Shown here in pieces: positions 1 to 9,163 of a stretch of 42,864 bases of DNA. The notes under the pieces are model-generated. The model ran no database searches. It worked only from the letters and a program-made list of their open reading frames with translations, and was not told where the DNA came from. The translations under genes were made by a program, and so were the position numbers. This stretch comes from Gammaproteobacteria bacterium. GTDB lineage: Bacteria > Pseudomonadota > Gammaproteobacteria > Xanthomonadales > Xanthomonadaceae. How positions within the stretch are numbered: position 1 is the first letter of the stretch; every line of letters begins with the position of its first letter. The stretch covers positions 1 to 42,864 of the forward strand of contig JAAYXJ010000212.1 of the NCBI GenBank assembly GCA_012515985.1, given 5' to 3'.

Positions 1-969
1 CTGGCCGCGGCCGGCCTGGACACCCGCGCGCACGCCGGCCCCGAGGCCATCGCCGCGCTCGCGGCCGACGACTGCTGCGACACGGTGCTGGCCGCGATCG
101 TCGGTGCCGCCGGGCTGGATTCCACGCTTGCCGCCGCCCGGGCCGGCAAGCGCCTGCTGCTGGCCAACAAGGAATCGCTGGTCCTGGCCGGCGAACTGGT
201 GATGTCCGCCGCGCGCGAGGCCGGCGCCGCCGTGGTTCCGATCGACAGCGAGCACAGCGCGGTCTTCCAGTGCCTGCCCGGCGGCCGCATGGGCCCGGGC
301 GTGCGCCGGATCATCCTCACCGCCTCGGGCGGGCCGTTCCGTGGCCGGGCGCGCGCGGAGCTGGCCTCGGCGACACCGGAGCAGGCGGTGGCCCACCCCA
401 AGTGGTCGATGGGGCCGAAGATCTCGGTCGACTCCGCCACGCTCATGAACAAGGGCCTGGAGGTGATCGAGGCCCATCACCTGTTCGGCCTGCCTGCCGG
501 CCGGATCGACGTGCTGGTCCACCCGCAGAGCCTGGTGCACGCGCTGGTGGAGTTCCAGGACGGCTCCACCCTGGCCCAGATGGGCCTGCCGGACATGCGC
601 ACCGCGCTGGCGGTGGGCCTGGGCTGGCCGGAGCGGATCGATTCGGGCGTGTCCGGGCTGGACCTGCTGGAGCACGGTCGGCTGGAGTTCGAGCAGCCCG
701 ACCTGGAGACTTTCCCCTGCCTGGCGCTGGCGCGACAGGCGCTGGAAGCCGGCGGCACCGCGCCGGGCACGCTGAACGCGGCCAACGAAGTCGCGGTCGA
801 TGCGTTCCTGCAGCGCCGCATCGGTTTCCTGGACATCGCCGCGATCGTGGCCGATACCCTGGCCGCGTGTCCGGCCGCGGCGGCCGGATCGCTGGAAGCG
901 CTGCGCGAGGCCGATGCCCACGCGCGCAGGCTCGCGCGCGAGGCCCTGCCCCGGTACGCTGCACGCTGA
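1..969 (+). CDS. dxr: 1-deoxy-D-xylulose 5-phosphate reductoisomerase, 5'-truncated by window edge
   Basis: Catalyses the NADPH-dependent rearrangement and reduction of DXP to MEP, the committed step of the non-mevalonate isoprenoid pathway, in the cytosol. The frame is open from base 1, so the ORF-track start at 85 is only an internal Met; 322 residues are visible, and about 75 N-terminal residues (the NADPH-binding start) lie outside the window, judging from the ~398-residue family length. Diagnostic stretches are [38 protein letters not shown] (metal and substrate binding) and [11 protein letters not shown]. It leads an envelope operon with rseP starting 43 bases after its stop. Identification is very secure. 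Confidence 0.97.
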   Translation: MAAAGLDTRAHAGPEAIAALAADDCCDTVLAAIVGAAGLDSTLAAARAGKRLLLANKESLVLAGELVMSAAREAGAAVVPIDSEHSAVFQCLPGGRMGPGVRRIILTASGGPFRGRARAELASATPEQAVAHPKWSMGPKISVDSATLMNKGLEVIEAHHLFGLPAGRIDVLVHPQSLVHALVEFQDGSTLAQMGLPDMRTALAVGLGWPERIDSGVSGLDLLEHGRLEFEQPDLETFPCLALARQALEAGGTAPGTLNAANEVAVDAFLQRRIGFLDIAAIVADTLAACPAAAAGSLEALREADAHARRLAREALPRYAAR

Positions 970-1012
970 TGTCCGCTCCACTGCCCCTCCCCCGCGCCCC
1001 CGTGGTTTCGCG

Positions 1013-2374
1013 ATGACAGGCTTCCTCGGTTCGGTCTGGTGGCTGATCGTCAGCCTGGGCGTGCTCGTGACCTTCCACGAGTTCGGCCATTACTGGGTGG
1101 CCCGGCGCAACGGGGTCAAGGTGCTGCGCTTCTCCATCGGCTTCGGCAAGCCGCTGTGGACGCGCCGCGGCCGCGACGGCACCGAGTGGGTGATCGCGGC
1201 GATCCCGCTGGGCGGCTACGTGAAGATGCTCGACGAGCGCGAAGCCCCGGTGGTGGAAGAACAGGCCGGCCAGGCCTTCAACCGCAAGACGGTGTGGCAG
1301 CGGATCGCGATCGTGGTCGCGGGCCCGCTGGCCAACCTGGTCCTGTGCGTGATGCTGCTGTGGGCCATGTTCGTCATCGGCCGGCCCGACTATGCGCCCG
1401 TGGTGGGCCTGGCCGAAGCCGTGGCCGCCGAGGCCGGGCTGCAGCGCGGCGACACCATCAATGCAGTGGGTGAGCGCCGGACACCCACCTGGAACGAGGT
1501 GCAGATGGCGCTGCTGCCGGCCGCCCTGGACCGCAGCGATGTCCGCCTCGAGGTGACCGATGCGCGCGGCGACCAGCGCACCCGCATGCTGCCGCTGTCC
1601 CGGTTGCCGGCGGACCTCGACGACCGCATGCTGCTGCCTTCCATCGGCCTGCTCCCGCGCCACTTCCTGGCGCCGCCGGTGGTGGGCGCGGTGCGCGAGG
1701 GCACGCCCGCCGACGGCGTGCTGGCCGCCGGGGACCGCGTCACCGCGGTGGACGGCCAGCCGGTGGAGAGCTTCGAGCAGATCGGGCCCCTGGTGCAGGC
1801 GCTCGGCGAATCCGGCGGCATGGGCATGATCGAGGTCGAGCGCGACGGCGAGCGGCTGGCGCTTGAAATCCGCCCCGAGCGGGTGGAGGACCCGGCCCGC
1901 GGAGAATTCTGGATGCTGGGCATCGAGTCCGACCGCAGCCAGGCACCGCCGCGCGACGCCCTCCAGCGCTACGGGCCGGTGGCCGCCGTGCCGGCCGCGC
2001 TGCGCGAGACCGCGCATCTCACCGGCCAGCTGTTCGGAATGATCGGCCGCGCCTTCAGCGGCAAGGTGGCCTTGGAGAACACGGTGGCCGGGCCCATCAC
2101 CATCGCACGGGCCACGAATGCCTATGCCAGCCAGGGCCCGGCGTGGTACCTCACCATCCTCGCCCTGCTGTCGCTGAGCCTGGCGATCCTCAACCTGCTC
2201 CCCATCCCGCTCTTGGATGGCGGACACCTCCTGTATTACCTTATCGAGTTGGTCAAAGGCAGCCCGTTAAGCGATCGTGCCATGGCCGCCGGGCAGTATG
2301 TCGGCCTGGCCCTGCTCGCCGGCCTCATGGGGCTGGCGTTCTACAACGACATCCTGCAACTGATCCAACGCTAA
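1013..2374 (+). CDS. rseP: Regulator of sigma-E protease, site-2 zinc metalloprotease
   Basis: Intramembrane protease that makes the second cut in anti-sigma factor RseA during the envelope stress response and also clears signal-peptide remnants. The start is set at ATG 1013: this gives 453 residues (E. coli RseP 450) and places the zinc motif HEFGH at residues 22-26 in the first membrane helix, as in the family. The ORF-track start at 800 lies inside dxr and is a frame extension. Two PDZ-like segments occupy the periplasmic middle, and the second active-site motif is in NLLPIPLLDGGHLL near the C terminus. It sits between dxr and bamA, the usual gammaproteobacterial arrangement, and is probably cotranscribed with both. 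Confidence 0.96.
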   Translation: MTGFLGSVWWLIVSLGVLVTFHEFGHYWVARRNGVKVLRFSIGFGKPLWTRRGRDGTEWVIAAIPLGGYVKMLDEREAPVVEEQAGQAFNRKTVWQRIAIVVAGPLANLVLCVMLLWAMFVIGRPDYAPVVGLAEAVAAEAGLQRGDTINAVGERRTPTWNEVQMALLPAALDRSDVRLEVTDARGDQRTRMLPLSRLPADLDDRMLLPSIGLLPRHFLAPPVVGAVREGTPADGVLAAGDRVTAVDGQPVESFEQIGPLVQALGESGGMGMIEVERDGERLALEIRPERVEDPARGEFWMLGIESDRSQAPPRDALQRYGPVAAVPAALRETAHLTGQLFGMIGRAFSGKVALENTVAGPITIARATNAYASQGPAWYLTILALLSLSLAILNLLPIPLLDGGHLLYYLIELVKGSPLSDRAMAAGQYVGLALLAGLMGLAFYNDILQLIQR

Positions 2375-2443
2375 CCACCCACGCCACCGCCGCCGCTGCG
2401 CGCCAGCGCCGGCGCGCCGGCGGAACCGAGACGGACGCAATAG

Positions 2444-4966
2444 ATGACGCGATATCCCAGCCGCCACCTGCTCGCCCTTGCCCTTGCGGCGGCGCTCGTC
2501 TCCCCGGCCGTGGCCCAGGACGCCCAGGAGATGCCCGCTGCGGCGGCTCCCCAGGCCCCTGCCAGCAGCGCCTTCACCGTCAGCGACATCCGCGTCGACG
2601 GCCTGCAGCGCATCGGTGCCGGCACCGTGTTCACCTACCTGCCGATCGAGCGCGGCGACCGGGTCGACCAGACCCGCGTGGGCGAGGCGATCCGCGCCCT
2701 CTACCGCACCGGCTTCTTCGAGGACGTGGCGATCGGCCGCCAGGGCGACATCCTGGTGGTGAGCGTCACCGAGCGCCCGGCGATCAACACCCTGACCCTC
2801 ACCGGCAACAAGGACATCAAGACCGAGGACCTGATGCAGGGCCTGCGCGAGATCGGCCTGGCCGAAGGCGACACCTTCGACCGCCTGGCGCTTGACCGCG
2901 TCACCCAGGAGCTGACCCGCCAGTACAACAACCGCGGCAAGTACAACGTCCAGATCACGCCCACGGTCTCCAACCTGGACCGCAACCGGGTCAACGTCAC
3001 CATCACCATCGACGAGGGCTCGGCGGCGAAGATCCGCCACATCAACATCGTCGGCAACGAGCTTTACGACGAGGACCAGCTGCGCGAGAACTGGGAGTCG
3101 GACACCACCAACTGGCTGAGCTGGTACCGCCGCGACGACCAGTACTCGCGCGAGAAGCTGGACGGCGACCGGGAGAAGCTGCACAACTTCTACCTCGACC
3201 GCGGGCACCTGGATTTCAGCGAGGACAGCATCCAGGTCGCGATCAGCCCGGACCGCCAGGACATGTACATCACCGCCGGCATTTCCGAGGGCGAGGTGTA
3301 CACCCTGTCGGGCGTCGAGATCACCGGCGACACCGTGCTGCCGGTGGAAGAGATCGAGCAGCGGCTGTTCATCCGCGAAGGCCAGACCTTCTCGCGCGCA
3401 CTGCTTGAGCTGAGCACCGACGCCATCATCGCCACGCTCAGCAACATCGGCTACGCCTTCGCCCAGGTGAACCCGGTGCCGGAGGTCAACCGCGAGGACC
3501 GCACGGTCAAGATCAACATGCAGGTGGTGCCCGGGCCGCGCGTGAACGTGCGCCGCATCGTCTTCCGTGGCAACACCCGCACCGCCGACGAGGTGCTGCG
3601 CCGCGAGATGCGCCAGTTCGAGGGCTCCTGGTACTCGCAGGCCGCCCTGGACCGCTCGCGGGTGCGCCTGCAGCGGCTGGGCTTCTTCGAGTCCGGCAGC
3701 GTGAGCGTGGAAACCGAGCCGGTGCCGGGCACGCCCGACCAGGTCGACGTGATCGTCAACGTCGCCGAGACGGCGTCCGGCAGCTTCGTGTTCGGCCTGG
3801 GCTATTCGCAGCTGGCCGGCGTGACCACCTCGATCCAGCTGTCGCAGAACAACTTCCTGGGCCGCGGTAACCGGGTTTCGATCGAGGCCAGCCGCAACCT
3901 GTACCTGCAGCGCTACGCGTTCTCCTACGTCAACCCCTATTTCACCGATGAGGGGCTGTCGATGGGCTACAACCTGTGGTGGCGCGAATTCGACAACTCC
4001 GAGTTCAACACCGCCCAGTACTCGTCCACCAGCGCCGCCGGGCAGTTCTTCTTCGGCGTCCCGATCACCGAGCACGACAGCTTCTCGGTGCTGTTCGGGC
4101 TGGACCGCAACGAGATCCACGCCTGGCGCGGCGCCACCCCGGATTCCATCGTCGATTACATCGACGCGTTCGGCTCGCGCACCTTCCACGCCTGGCGCAC
4201 GGAGCTGGGCTGGGCGCGCGATACCCGCAACGATTACCTGCAGCCCACGCGCGGCACCTTCCAGCGCATTGCGGCCGAGGTCACCATGCCCGGCTCCACC
4301 GCCGAGTACTACAAGCTCAACTACGAGTTCTCCAAGTACTGGCCGCTGCACCGCACGCTGGTGCTGAACACGCGCGCAGAGGTCGGCTACGGCGACAGCT
4401 ACGGCAGCGACGTGGTGCGCGACGTGTGCTACATCCCGCCGCCGCCGCCGACCGACGACAACCCGTTCCCGCTGCCGCCGCCGCCCACGGACCCGTGCAC
4501 GCCCGACGCCGCTGACTACGTGCGGACCCTGCGCGCCAGCGGGCTGCCGTTCTACGAGAACTTCTACGCCGGCGGCCCGCGCTCGGTGCGTGGCTTCCGC
4601 GACAACACCCTGGGCCCCCGGGAAGCCGTGGGGGGCAGCAACTACCTGCAGCCGCTGGGTGGCTCGCTCAAGACCGTGGGCTCGCTGGAGATGTATTTCC
4701 CGACCCTGCTGGACTCGCCGGCGGCGCGCGTCTCGGCGTTCGTCGATTTCGGCACCGTGTTCGCCGACGCCGACGCCTTCGACACCAAGGATTTCCGCGC
4801 CTCGGCCGGCATCGCGCTGATGTGGCGCGCACCGGTGGGCCCGATCTCGATCAGCTATGCGTACCCCATCCGCAAGAAGGATGACGTGTTCGGCGGTTCC
4901 GGCGACCTGATCCGCCGCGGCGACGAGGTCGAGCGGCTGCAGTTCACTTTCGGCGGCGCGTTCTGA
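2444..4966 (+). CDS. bamA: Outer membrane protein assembly factor BamA
   Basis: Central subunit of the BAM complex, which folds and inserts beta-barrel proteins into the outer membrane. Residues 1-24 form a signal peptide ending AVAQ. About five POTRA repeats follow (roughly residues 40-440) and then a 16-strand barrel ending in a C-terminal aromatic signature. The conserved VRGF motif is in SVRGFRDNTLGP. At 840 residues it is longer than E. coli BamA (810); much of the excess is an insertion between GYGDSYGSD and LPFYENFY, an extracellular loop in E. coli BamA, that contains two polyproline runs bracketed by cysteines. No skp gene lies between bamA and lpxD, unlike E. coli. Confidence 0.97.
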   Translation: MTRYPSRHLLALALAAALVSPAVAQDAQEMPAAAAPQAPASSAFTVSDIRVDGLQRIGAGTVFTYLPIERGDRVDQTRVGEAIRALYRTGFFEDVAIGRQGDILVVSVTERPAINTLTLTGNKDIKTEDLMQGLREIGLAEGDTFDRLALDRVTQELTRQYNNRGKYNVQITPTVSNLDRNRVNVTITIDEGSAAKIRHINIVGNELYDEDQLRENWESDTTNWLSWYRRDDQYSREKLDGDREKLHNFYLDRGHLDFSEDSIQVAISPDRQDMYITAGISEGEVYTLSGVEITGDTVLPVEEIEQRLFIREGQTFSRALLELSTDAIIATLSNIGYAFAQVNPVPEVNREDRTVKINMQVVPGPRVNVRRIVFRGNTRTADEVLRREMRQFEGSWYSQAALDRSRVRLQRLGFFESGSVSVETEPVPGTPDQVDVIVNVAETASGSFVFGLGYSQLAGVTTSIQLSQNNFLGRGNRVSIEASRNLYLQRYAFSYVNPYFTDEGLSMGYNLWWREFDNSEFNTAQYSSTSAAGQFFFGVPITEHDSFSVLFGLDRNEIHAWRGATPDSIVDYIDAFGSRTFHAWRTELGWARDTRNDYLQPTRGTFQRIAAEVTMPGSTAEYYKLNYEFSKYWPLHRTLVLNTRAEVGYGDSYGSDVVRDVCYIPPPPPTDDNPFPLPPPPTDPCTPDAADYVRTLRASGLPFYENFYAGGPRSVRGFRDNTLGPREAVGGSNYLQPLGGSLKTVGSLEMYFPTLLDSPAARVSAFVDFGTVFADADAFDTKDFRASAGIALMWRAPVGPISISYAYPIRKKDDVFGGSGDLIRRGDEVERLQFTFGGAF

Positions 4967-4992
4967 CCGCGCGCCGCGTTCGGGGGTCAGGC

Positions 4993-6012
4993 ATGGGCAG
5001 AACCTACACCGCCGGCCAGATTGCGGACCGGCTTGGCCTGGAGCTGCGCGGCGACGGCGACGTGCGCCTGACCGGCGTGGCGAGCCTCGCCGCGGCCGGT
5101 CCGGGGCAGCTCAGCTTCCTCGCCAATCCGCGCTATCGCGGCGAGCTCGCCACCACCGGGGCCGGCGCGGTCATCGTCACCGGATCAGAGGCCGGCAACC
5201 GCGAGGGCACCGTCCTCATCGCCAGGGATCCGTACGTGGCGTACGCCAAGGCGGCGTCCCTGTTCGAGGTCCGCGAGGCGGCCGATCCCGGCATCCATCC
5301 CAGCGCGGTGGTTGATCCCTCCGCGCAGGTGGACCCGGGTGCCCACGTCGGCCCGCTCTCCACCATCGGCCCGCGCACGAAGGTGGCCCGGGGCGCCGTC
5401 ATCGGCCCCGGCTGCACCATCGGCGAAGACTGCGAAATCGGCGAAGGCACCGAACTGGTCGCCCGCGTCAGCCTGGTGCGCCGGGTGCGCATCGGCGCGC
5501 GGACGGTGGTGCACCCGGGCGCGGTGCTCGGTGCCGACGGCTTCGGGCTGGCGATGGAGGACGGCCAGTGGATCAAGGTGCCGCAGCTTGGCGGCGTGCG
5601 CATCGGCGATGACTGCGAGATCGGTGCCAACACCACCATCGATCGCGGCGCCATCGATGACACCGTGCTGGAAGACAACGTGCGCCTGGACAACCTGATC
5701 CAGATCGCCCACAACGTGCACGTCGGCGCCCACACCGCGATGGCCGGCTGCGTGGGCATCGCCGGCAGCACCCGGATCGGCCGCTATTGCATGCTTGCCG
5801 GGCAGGTGGGCGTGGCCGGTCACCTGGAGATCTGCGACCGCGTCACGGTGATGGCCAAGAGCATGGTCTCCCACTCGATCACCGAACCGGGCGAGTATGC
5901 TTCGGGCATACCGGCCACGCCGGCGCGCGACTGGCGACGCAACGCGGTCCGCATCCGCCAGCTGGACACGCTCGCGCGCCGCATCAGCGCATTGGAAAAG
6001 GAAGGGGAATGA
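4993..6012 (+). CDS. lpxD: UDP-3-O-(3-hydroxyacyl)glucosamine N-acyltransferase
   Basis: Adds the N-linked hydroxyacyl chain to UDP-3-O-acylglucosamine, the third step of lipid A synthesis. The 339-residue length is normal. The N-terminal uridine-binding part (ITGVASLAAA-like segment, residues about 20-95) is followed by a left-handed beta-helix of hexapeptide repeats (IGPGCTIGEDCEIGEG and similar), and the catalytic histidine lies in IQIAHNVHVG. The C terminus is a short helical extension. It starts 26 bases after bamA, and its TGA overlaps the fabZ ATG as ATGA, so translation is probably coupled. Confidence 0.97.
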   Translation: MGRTYTAGQIADRLGLELRGDGDVRLTGVASLAAAGPGQLSFLANPRYRGELATTGAGAVIVTGSEAGNREGTVLIARDPYVAYAKAASLFEVREAADPGIHPSAVVDPSAQVDPGAHVGPLSTIGPRTKVARGAVIGPGCTIGEDCEIGEGTELVARVSLVRRVRIGARTVVHPGAVLGADGFGLAMEDGQWIKVPQLGGVRIGDDCEIGANTTIDRGAIDDTVLEDNVRLDNLIQIAHNVHVGAHTAMAGCVGIAGSTRIGRYCMLAGQVGVAGHLEICDRVTVMAKSMVSHSITEPGEYASGIPATPARDWRRNAVRIRQLDTLARRISALEKEGE

Positions 6013-6473
6013 GCAAGACACCGCCATCGATGCCGATGGACATCACCGCGATCCGGGCCCTGTTGCCGCACCGCTATCCGTTCCTGCTGGTCGACCGGGT
6101 GGTCGAGGCGGAACTTGGCAAGCGCATCCGCTGCTACAAGGCGGTGAGCGGCAACGAGCAGTTCTTCCAGGGCCACTTTCCCGCGCAGCCGGTGATGCCC
6201 GGGGTGCTGGTGATCGAATCGCTGGCCCAGGCCGGGGGCCTCCTCAGCCACCTCAGCCGCGGCACCGGCGCTGACACCAGCGGCCGGGTGTCCTACCTGG
6301 TCAAGGTCGACAAGGCGCGGTTCTCCAGCATGGTGGTCCCGGGTGACCGGCTGGACCTGGACGTGGAGATCCGCCGCGAGATCCGCAACATGACCCTGTA
6401 TGCCGGCACCGCAAGCGTGGACGGCAGGGAGGTGGCCTGCGCGGAGATCCTGTGCGCGGAGGTGGTTGCCTGA
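6009..6473 (+). CDS. fabZ: 3-hydroxyacyl-[acyl-carrier-protein] dehydratase FabZ
   Basis: Hot-dog-fold dehydratase of type II fatty acid synthesis; it competes with LpxA for the shared hydroxyacyl-ACP pool, so its position between lpxD and lpxA balances membrane phospholipid against lipid A. The start is chosen at ATG 6009, overlapping the lpxD stop; this gives 154 residues, as expected, whereas the track start at 5787 is inside lpxD. Motifs seen are [14 protein letters not shown] near the N terminus, catalytic His in [13 protein letters not shown] and the Glu of [10 protein letters not shown]. lpxA starts one base after its stop codon. Confidence 0.97.
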   Translation: MSKTPPSMPMDITAIRALLPHRYPFLLVDRVVEAELGKRIRCYKAVSGNEQFFQGHFPAQPVMPGVLVIESLAQAGGLLSHLSRGTGADTSGRVSYLVKVDKARFSSMVVPGDRLDLDVEIRREIRNMTLYAGTASVDGREVACAEILCAEVVA

Positions 6474-6474
6474 C

Positions 6475-7263
6475 ATGGAAGCCGGCGGCCAGGTGCATCC
6501 GACCGCGGTGATCGATCCGTCGGCACGGCTGGGCAGCGGCGTCAGCGTCGGGGCGTTCACCATCATCGGCCCGGACGTGGAAATCGGCGACGGCACCCGC
6601 ATCGGGCCGCACTGCAGCATCCAGGGCCCCACCCGCATCGGTCGCGACAACGTCGTGCACGGCCACGCCGCGATCGGCGGGGACCCGCAGGACAAGAAGT
6701 ACGGCGGGGAGACGGTGCGCCTGGATATCGGCAATGGCAACGTCATCCGCGAATTCACCACGATCAACCGTGGCACCGGCGGAGGCGGCGGCCTGACCCG
6801 CATCGGCGACGACAACTGGCTGCTCGCCTATACCCACATCGCCCACGACTGCCTGGTGGGCAGCCACTGCATCTTTTCCAACAATGCCACCCTGGCCGGG
6901 CACGTGGAGATCGGCGACTACGTGATCCTCAGCGGGTTCGCCGGCATCCACCAGTTCTGCCGCATCGGCAAGCATGCCTTCATCGGCATGGGCGCGTTCG
7001 TCAACGGCGACGTGCCGCCGTTCCTCATGGTTGCCCAGGACGGCTACGGGCGCCCGCGCGGCATCAACAGCGAAGGGCTCAAGCGCCGCGGCTTCGATGC
7101 CGGGCGCACCGCCGCCATCAAGCGCGCCTACCGCGCCCTGTACATGTCCGGCGCGGAGCTGGCGCAGGCGCGCGAGCGCCTGGCCGAAATCGCCGGCGAA
7201 AGCGACGACGTGCGCGAAATGCTGGAGTTCATCGAATCCGGCCAGCGCGCCCTGCTGCGATGA
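6475..7263 (+). CDS. lpxA: UDP-N-acetylglucosamine O-acyltransferase
   Basis: First enzyme of lipid A synthesis; transfers a 3-hydroxyacyl chain from ACP to UDP-GlcNAc. With the start at ATG 6475 the protein has 262 residues, exactly the E. coli LpxA length; the track start at 6400 overlaps fabZ in another frame and is rejected. Hexapeptide repeats form the left-handed beta-helix, and the catalytic histidine is in YTHIAHDC (about residue 124, matching E. coli His125). The segment [16 protein letters not shown] is also typical. Its stop overlaps the lpxB start (ATGA). Confidence 0.97.
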   Translation: MEAGGQVHPTAVIDPSARLGSGVSVGAFTIIGPDVEIGDGTRIGPHCSIQGPTRIGRDNVVHGHAAIGGDPQDKKYGGETVRLDIGNGNVIREFTTINRGTGGGGGLTRIGDDNWLLAYTHIAHDCLVGSHCIFSNNATLAGHVEIGDYVILSGFAGIHQFCRIGKHAFIGMGAFVNGDVPPFLMVAQDGYGRPRGINSEGLKRRGFDAGRTAAIKRAYRALYMSGAELAQARERLAEIAGESDDVREMLEFIESGQRALLR

Positions 7264-8429
7264 CCCCCGCCCCGGACCGCCCACTGCGATTCGCGCTGGT
7301 GGCCGGCGAAGCGTCGGGCGACCAGCTGGGCGCGGGCCTGGTGGGCGAGCTTTCCCAGCGCTTTCCCGACGCCCTGTTCGCCGGCGTGGGCGGGGCGGCG
7401 ATGCGCTGCGCCGGCCTGGACGCCTGGCACGATGCCTCGGAGCTGGCGGTGATGGGGCTCAGCGAGGTGATCTCCCATCTACCGCGGCTGCTGGCATTGC
7501 GCTCGCGGCTGCGACGGCGCCTGCTGCAGTGGCAGCCGGACGCGTTCATCGGCATCGATGCACCCGACTTCAACCTCGGCCTGGAGCGGCAGCTCAAGCG
7601 CCGTGGTGTGCGCACGGTGCATTACGTCAGCCCTTCGGTATGGGCCTGGCGCAGCGGCCGCGCGCGCACCATCGGTCGCAGCGCCGACCGGGTCCTGTGC
7701 CTGTTCCCGATGGAACCGGATATCTACGCCGCCCACGGGGTGGATGCGCGCTTCGTTGGCCACCCGATGGCCGACCAGATGCCGCTCAACCCCGACCAGC
7801 GGGCCGCGCGGATGCGTCTGGAACTGCCGCGCGATGGCACCGTGCTGGCGGTGCTTCCGGGTTCGCGCTTGGCCGAGATCGGCCGCCTGGGGGAGCCGTT
7901 CCTGCAGGCCGCCCGCCAGGTGGCCACCCAGGTGCCAGGGCTGCGCATCGTGGTGCCGGCCGCCAATCCCGGATGCCGTGAGGCGATCGATGCGCTGGTG
8001 GCCTCGTCGGGCTTCCCGCCCGGCGCGGTCACGGTCATCGATGGCCAGGCGCGCGAGGCCATGGTGGCCTCCGATGTGGTCCTGCTGGCCTCCGGGACGG
8101 CCACCCTGGAAGCGCTGCTGGCCAAGCGGCCGATGGTGGTGGGCTACAAGGTTGCCCGCGGCACGGAGGTGCTGGTGCGCGCCGCCGGCCTGCTGCGCAC
8201 GGATCGCTATTCGCTGCCCAACGTGCTCGCCGGCGAACGCGTGGTGCCCGAACTGATCCAGGAGGACTGCACCCCCGACCGGCTCGCCGACGCGGTGCTG
8301 GCCTGGCTGCGCGATCCGGAGGCGATGGCCGCGCTGGAGCCGCGCTTCCGCGACATCCACATGGACCTGCGCCGCGACGCGTCCGCGCGTGCCGCCGACG
8401 TGGTCGAAGCGCTGGTGGCGCGGCAATGA
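7260..8429 (+). CDS. lpxB: Lipid-A-disaccharide synthase
   Basis: Peripheral membrane glycosyltransferase (GT19) that joins UDP-2,3-diacylglucosamine and lipid X to make the tetra-acyl disaccharide-1-phosphate. It has 389 residues against 382 in E. coli. Family signatures are [14 protein letters not shown] at the N terminus, [14 protein letters not shown] in the first half, and [10 protein letters not shown] in the C-terminal nucleotide-binding half. It is coupled to lpxA upstream by ATGA and to rnhB downstream by another ATGA overlap. The enzyme LpxH/LpxI that makes its substrate is not in this window. Confidence 0.96.
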   Translation: MTPAPDRPLRFALVAGEASGDQLGAGLVGELSQRFPDALFAGVGGAAMRCAGLDAWHDASELAVMGLSEVISHLPRLLALRSRLRRRLLQWQPDAFIGIDAPDFNLGLERQLKRRGVRTVHYVSPSVWAWRSGRARTIGRSADRVLCLFPMEPDIYAAHGVDARFVGHPMADQMPLNPDQRAARMRLELPRDGTVLAVLPGSRLAEIGRLGEPFLQAARQVATQVPGLRIVVPAANPGCREAIDALVASSGFPPGAVTVIDGQAREAMVASDVVLLASGTATLEALLAKRPMVVGYKVARGTEVLVRAAGLLRTDRYSLPNVLAGERVVPELIQEDCTPDRLADAVLAWLRDPEAMAALEPRFRDIHMDLRRDASARAADVVEALVARQ

Positions 8430-9001
8430 CGCTGCTGGTGGCCGGCGTGGACGAAGCCGGGCGCGGGCCGCTGGCCGGCCCGGTGGCGGTGGCAGCGGTG
8501 ATCCTGCGCCCGGACCACGGCCTTGACGGCCTTGACGACTCCAAGCGCCTGACCGAAGCAAGGCGCGAGGCGCTGTACCCCCGGATCCTGTCTGCCGCGC
8601 TCGCGTGGCGGGTCGAATTCGTCGACTGCGCCGAGATCGACCGGCTCAACATCCTCCAGGCCACCCTCACCGGCATGTGCCGGGCCCTGCGCGCGCTCGA
8701 CCCAGCGGCGCAGATGGCACGCATCGACGGCAACCAGATGCCCCGCGACCTGCCCTGCCCCGCCGAGACCGTGGTCGGGGGCGACGGCCTGGAGCCGGCC
8801 ATCATGGCCGCTTCAATCCTGGCCAAGGTCTCGCGCGATCGCCACATGCGCGAGCTGCACCTGAAGTATCCGCAGTACGGTTTCGACAGGCACAAGGGCT
8901 ACGCCAGCCGCGAGCATCTCGCGGCCCTCGAGGAACACGGCCCCTGCCCGGTACACCGGCGCAGCTTCATGCCGGTGCAGATGTCGCTCGCGCTGGCCTA
9001 G
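8426..9001 (+). CDS. rnhB: Ribonuclease HII
   Basis: Cuts RNA in RNA-DNA hybrids and starts removal of single ribonucleotides from DNA. The 191-residue protein opens with the signature [15 protein letters not shown] carrying the paired Asp-Glu active-site residues; the motif [11 protein letters not shown] and the C-terminal [13 protein letters not shown] complete the family pattern. The ATG overlaps the lpxB stop (ATGA), so it is the last gene of the lpx operon. The next gene is convergent, 162 bases away. Confidence 0.96.
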   Translation: MTLLVAGVDEAGRGPLAGPVAVAAVILRPDHGLDGLDDSKRLTEARREALYPRILSAALAWRVEFVDCAEIDRLNILQATLTGMCRALRALDPAAQMARIDGNQMPRDLPCPAETVVGGDGLEPAIMAASILAKVSRDRHMRELHLKYPQYGFDRHKGYASREHLAALEEHGPCPVHRRSFMPVQMSLALA

Positions 9002-9088
9002 GACTGGTCCTGGTTCGGCCTTGGCCGGGAGGGACCCACGACCACCGGCATCTGGCTCTCGCCCCCTCCCGGTTCAGGGGCCGGCGGC

Positions 9089-9113
9089 GTGCCCCCTTCG
9101 TCGGCCGGGGCAC
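9089..9113. terminator. Possible hairpin between rnhB and the convergent regulator gene
   Basis: The 162-base gap after rnhB contains the inverted repeat GTGCCCC/GGGGCAC with an 11-base loop. There is no T-run on either side, so a role as a bidirectional terminator is only a guess. No gene is seen in the rest of the gap. Confidence 0.25.
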
Positions 9114-9163
9114 CCCCGCCCTTGACGTGCCGGGAGAAGTCCACGTTTCCGACGTGCCGCGGA

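Noticed and set aside
443-2227. 594-residue minus-strand ORF across dxr and rseP
   Set aside because: Antisense shadow of two well-identified genes; long antisense ORFs are common in DNA with this G/C third-position bias, and the translation has no recognisable domain.
2375-2443. Possible sigma-E promoter (GGAACC) before bamA
   Set aside because: The motif lies too close to the start codon for a -35 box, and there is no matching -10; rseP-bamA cotranscription is sufficient.
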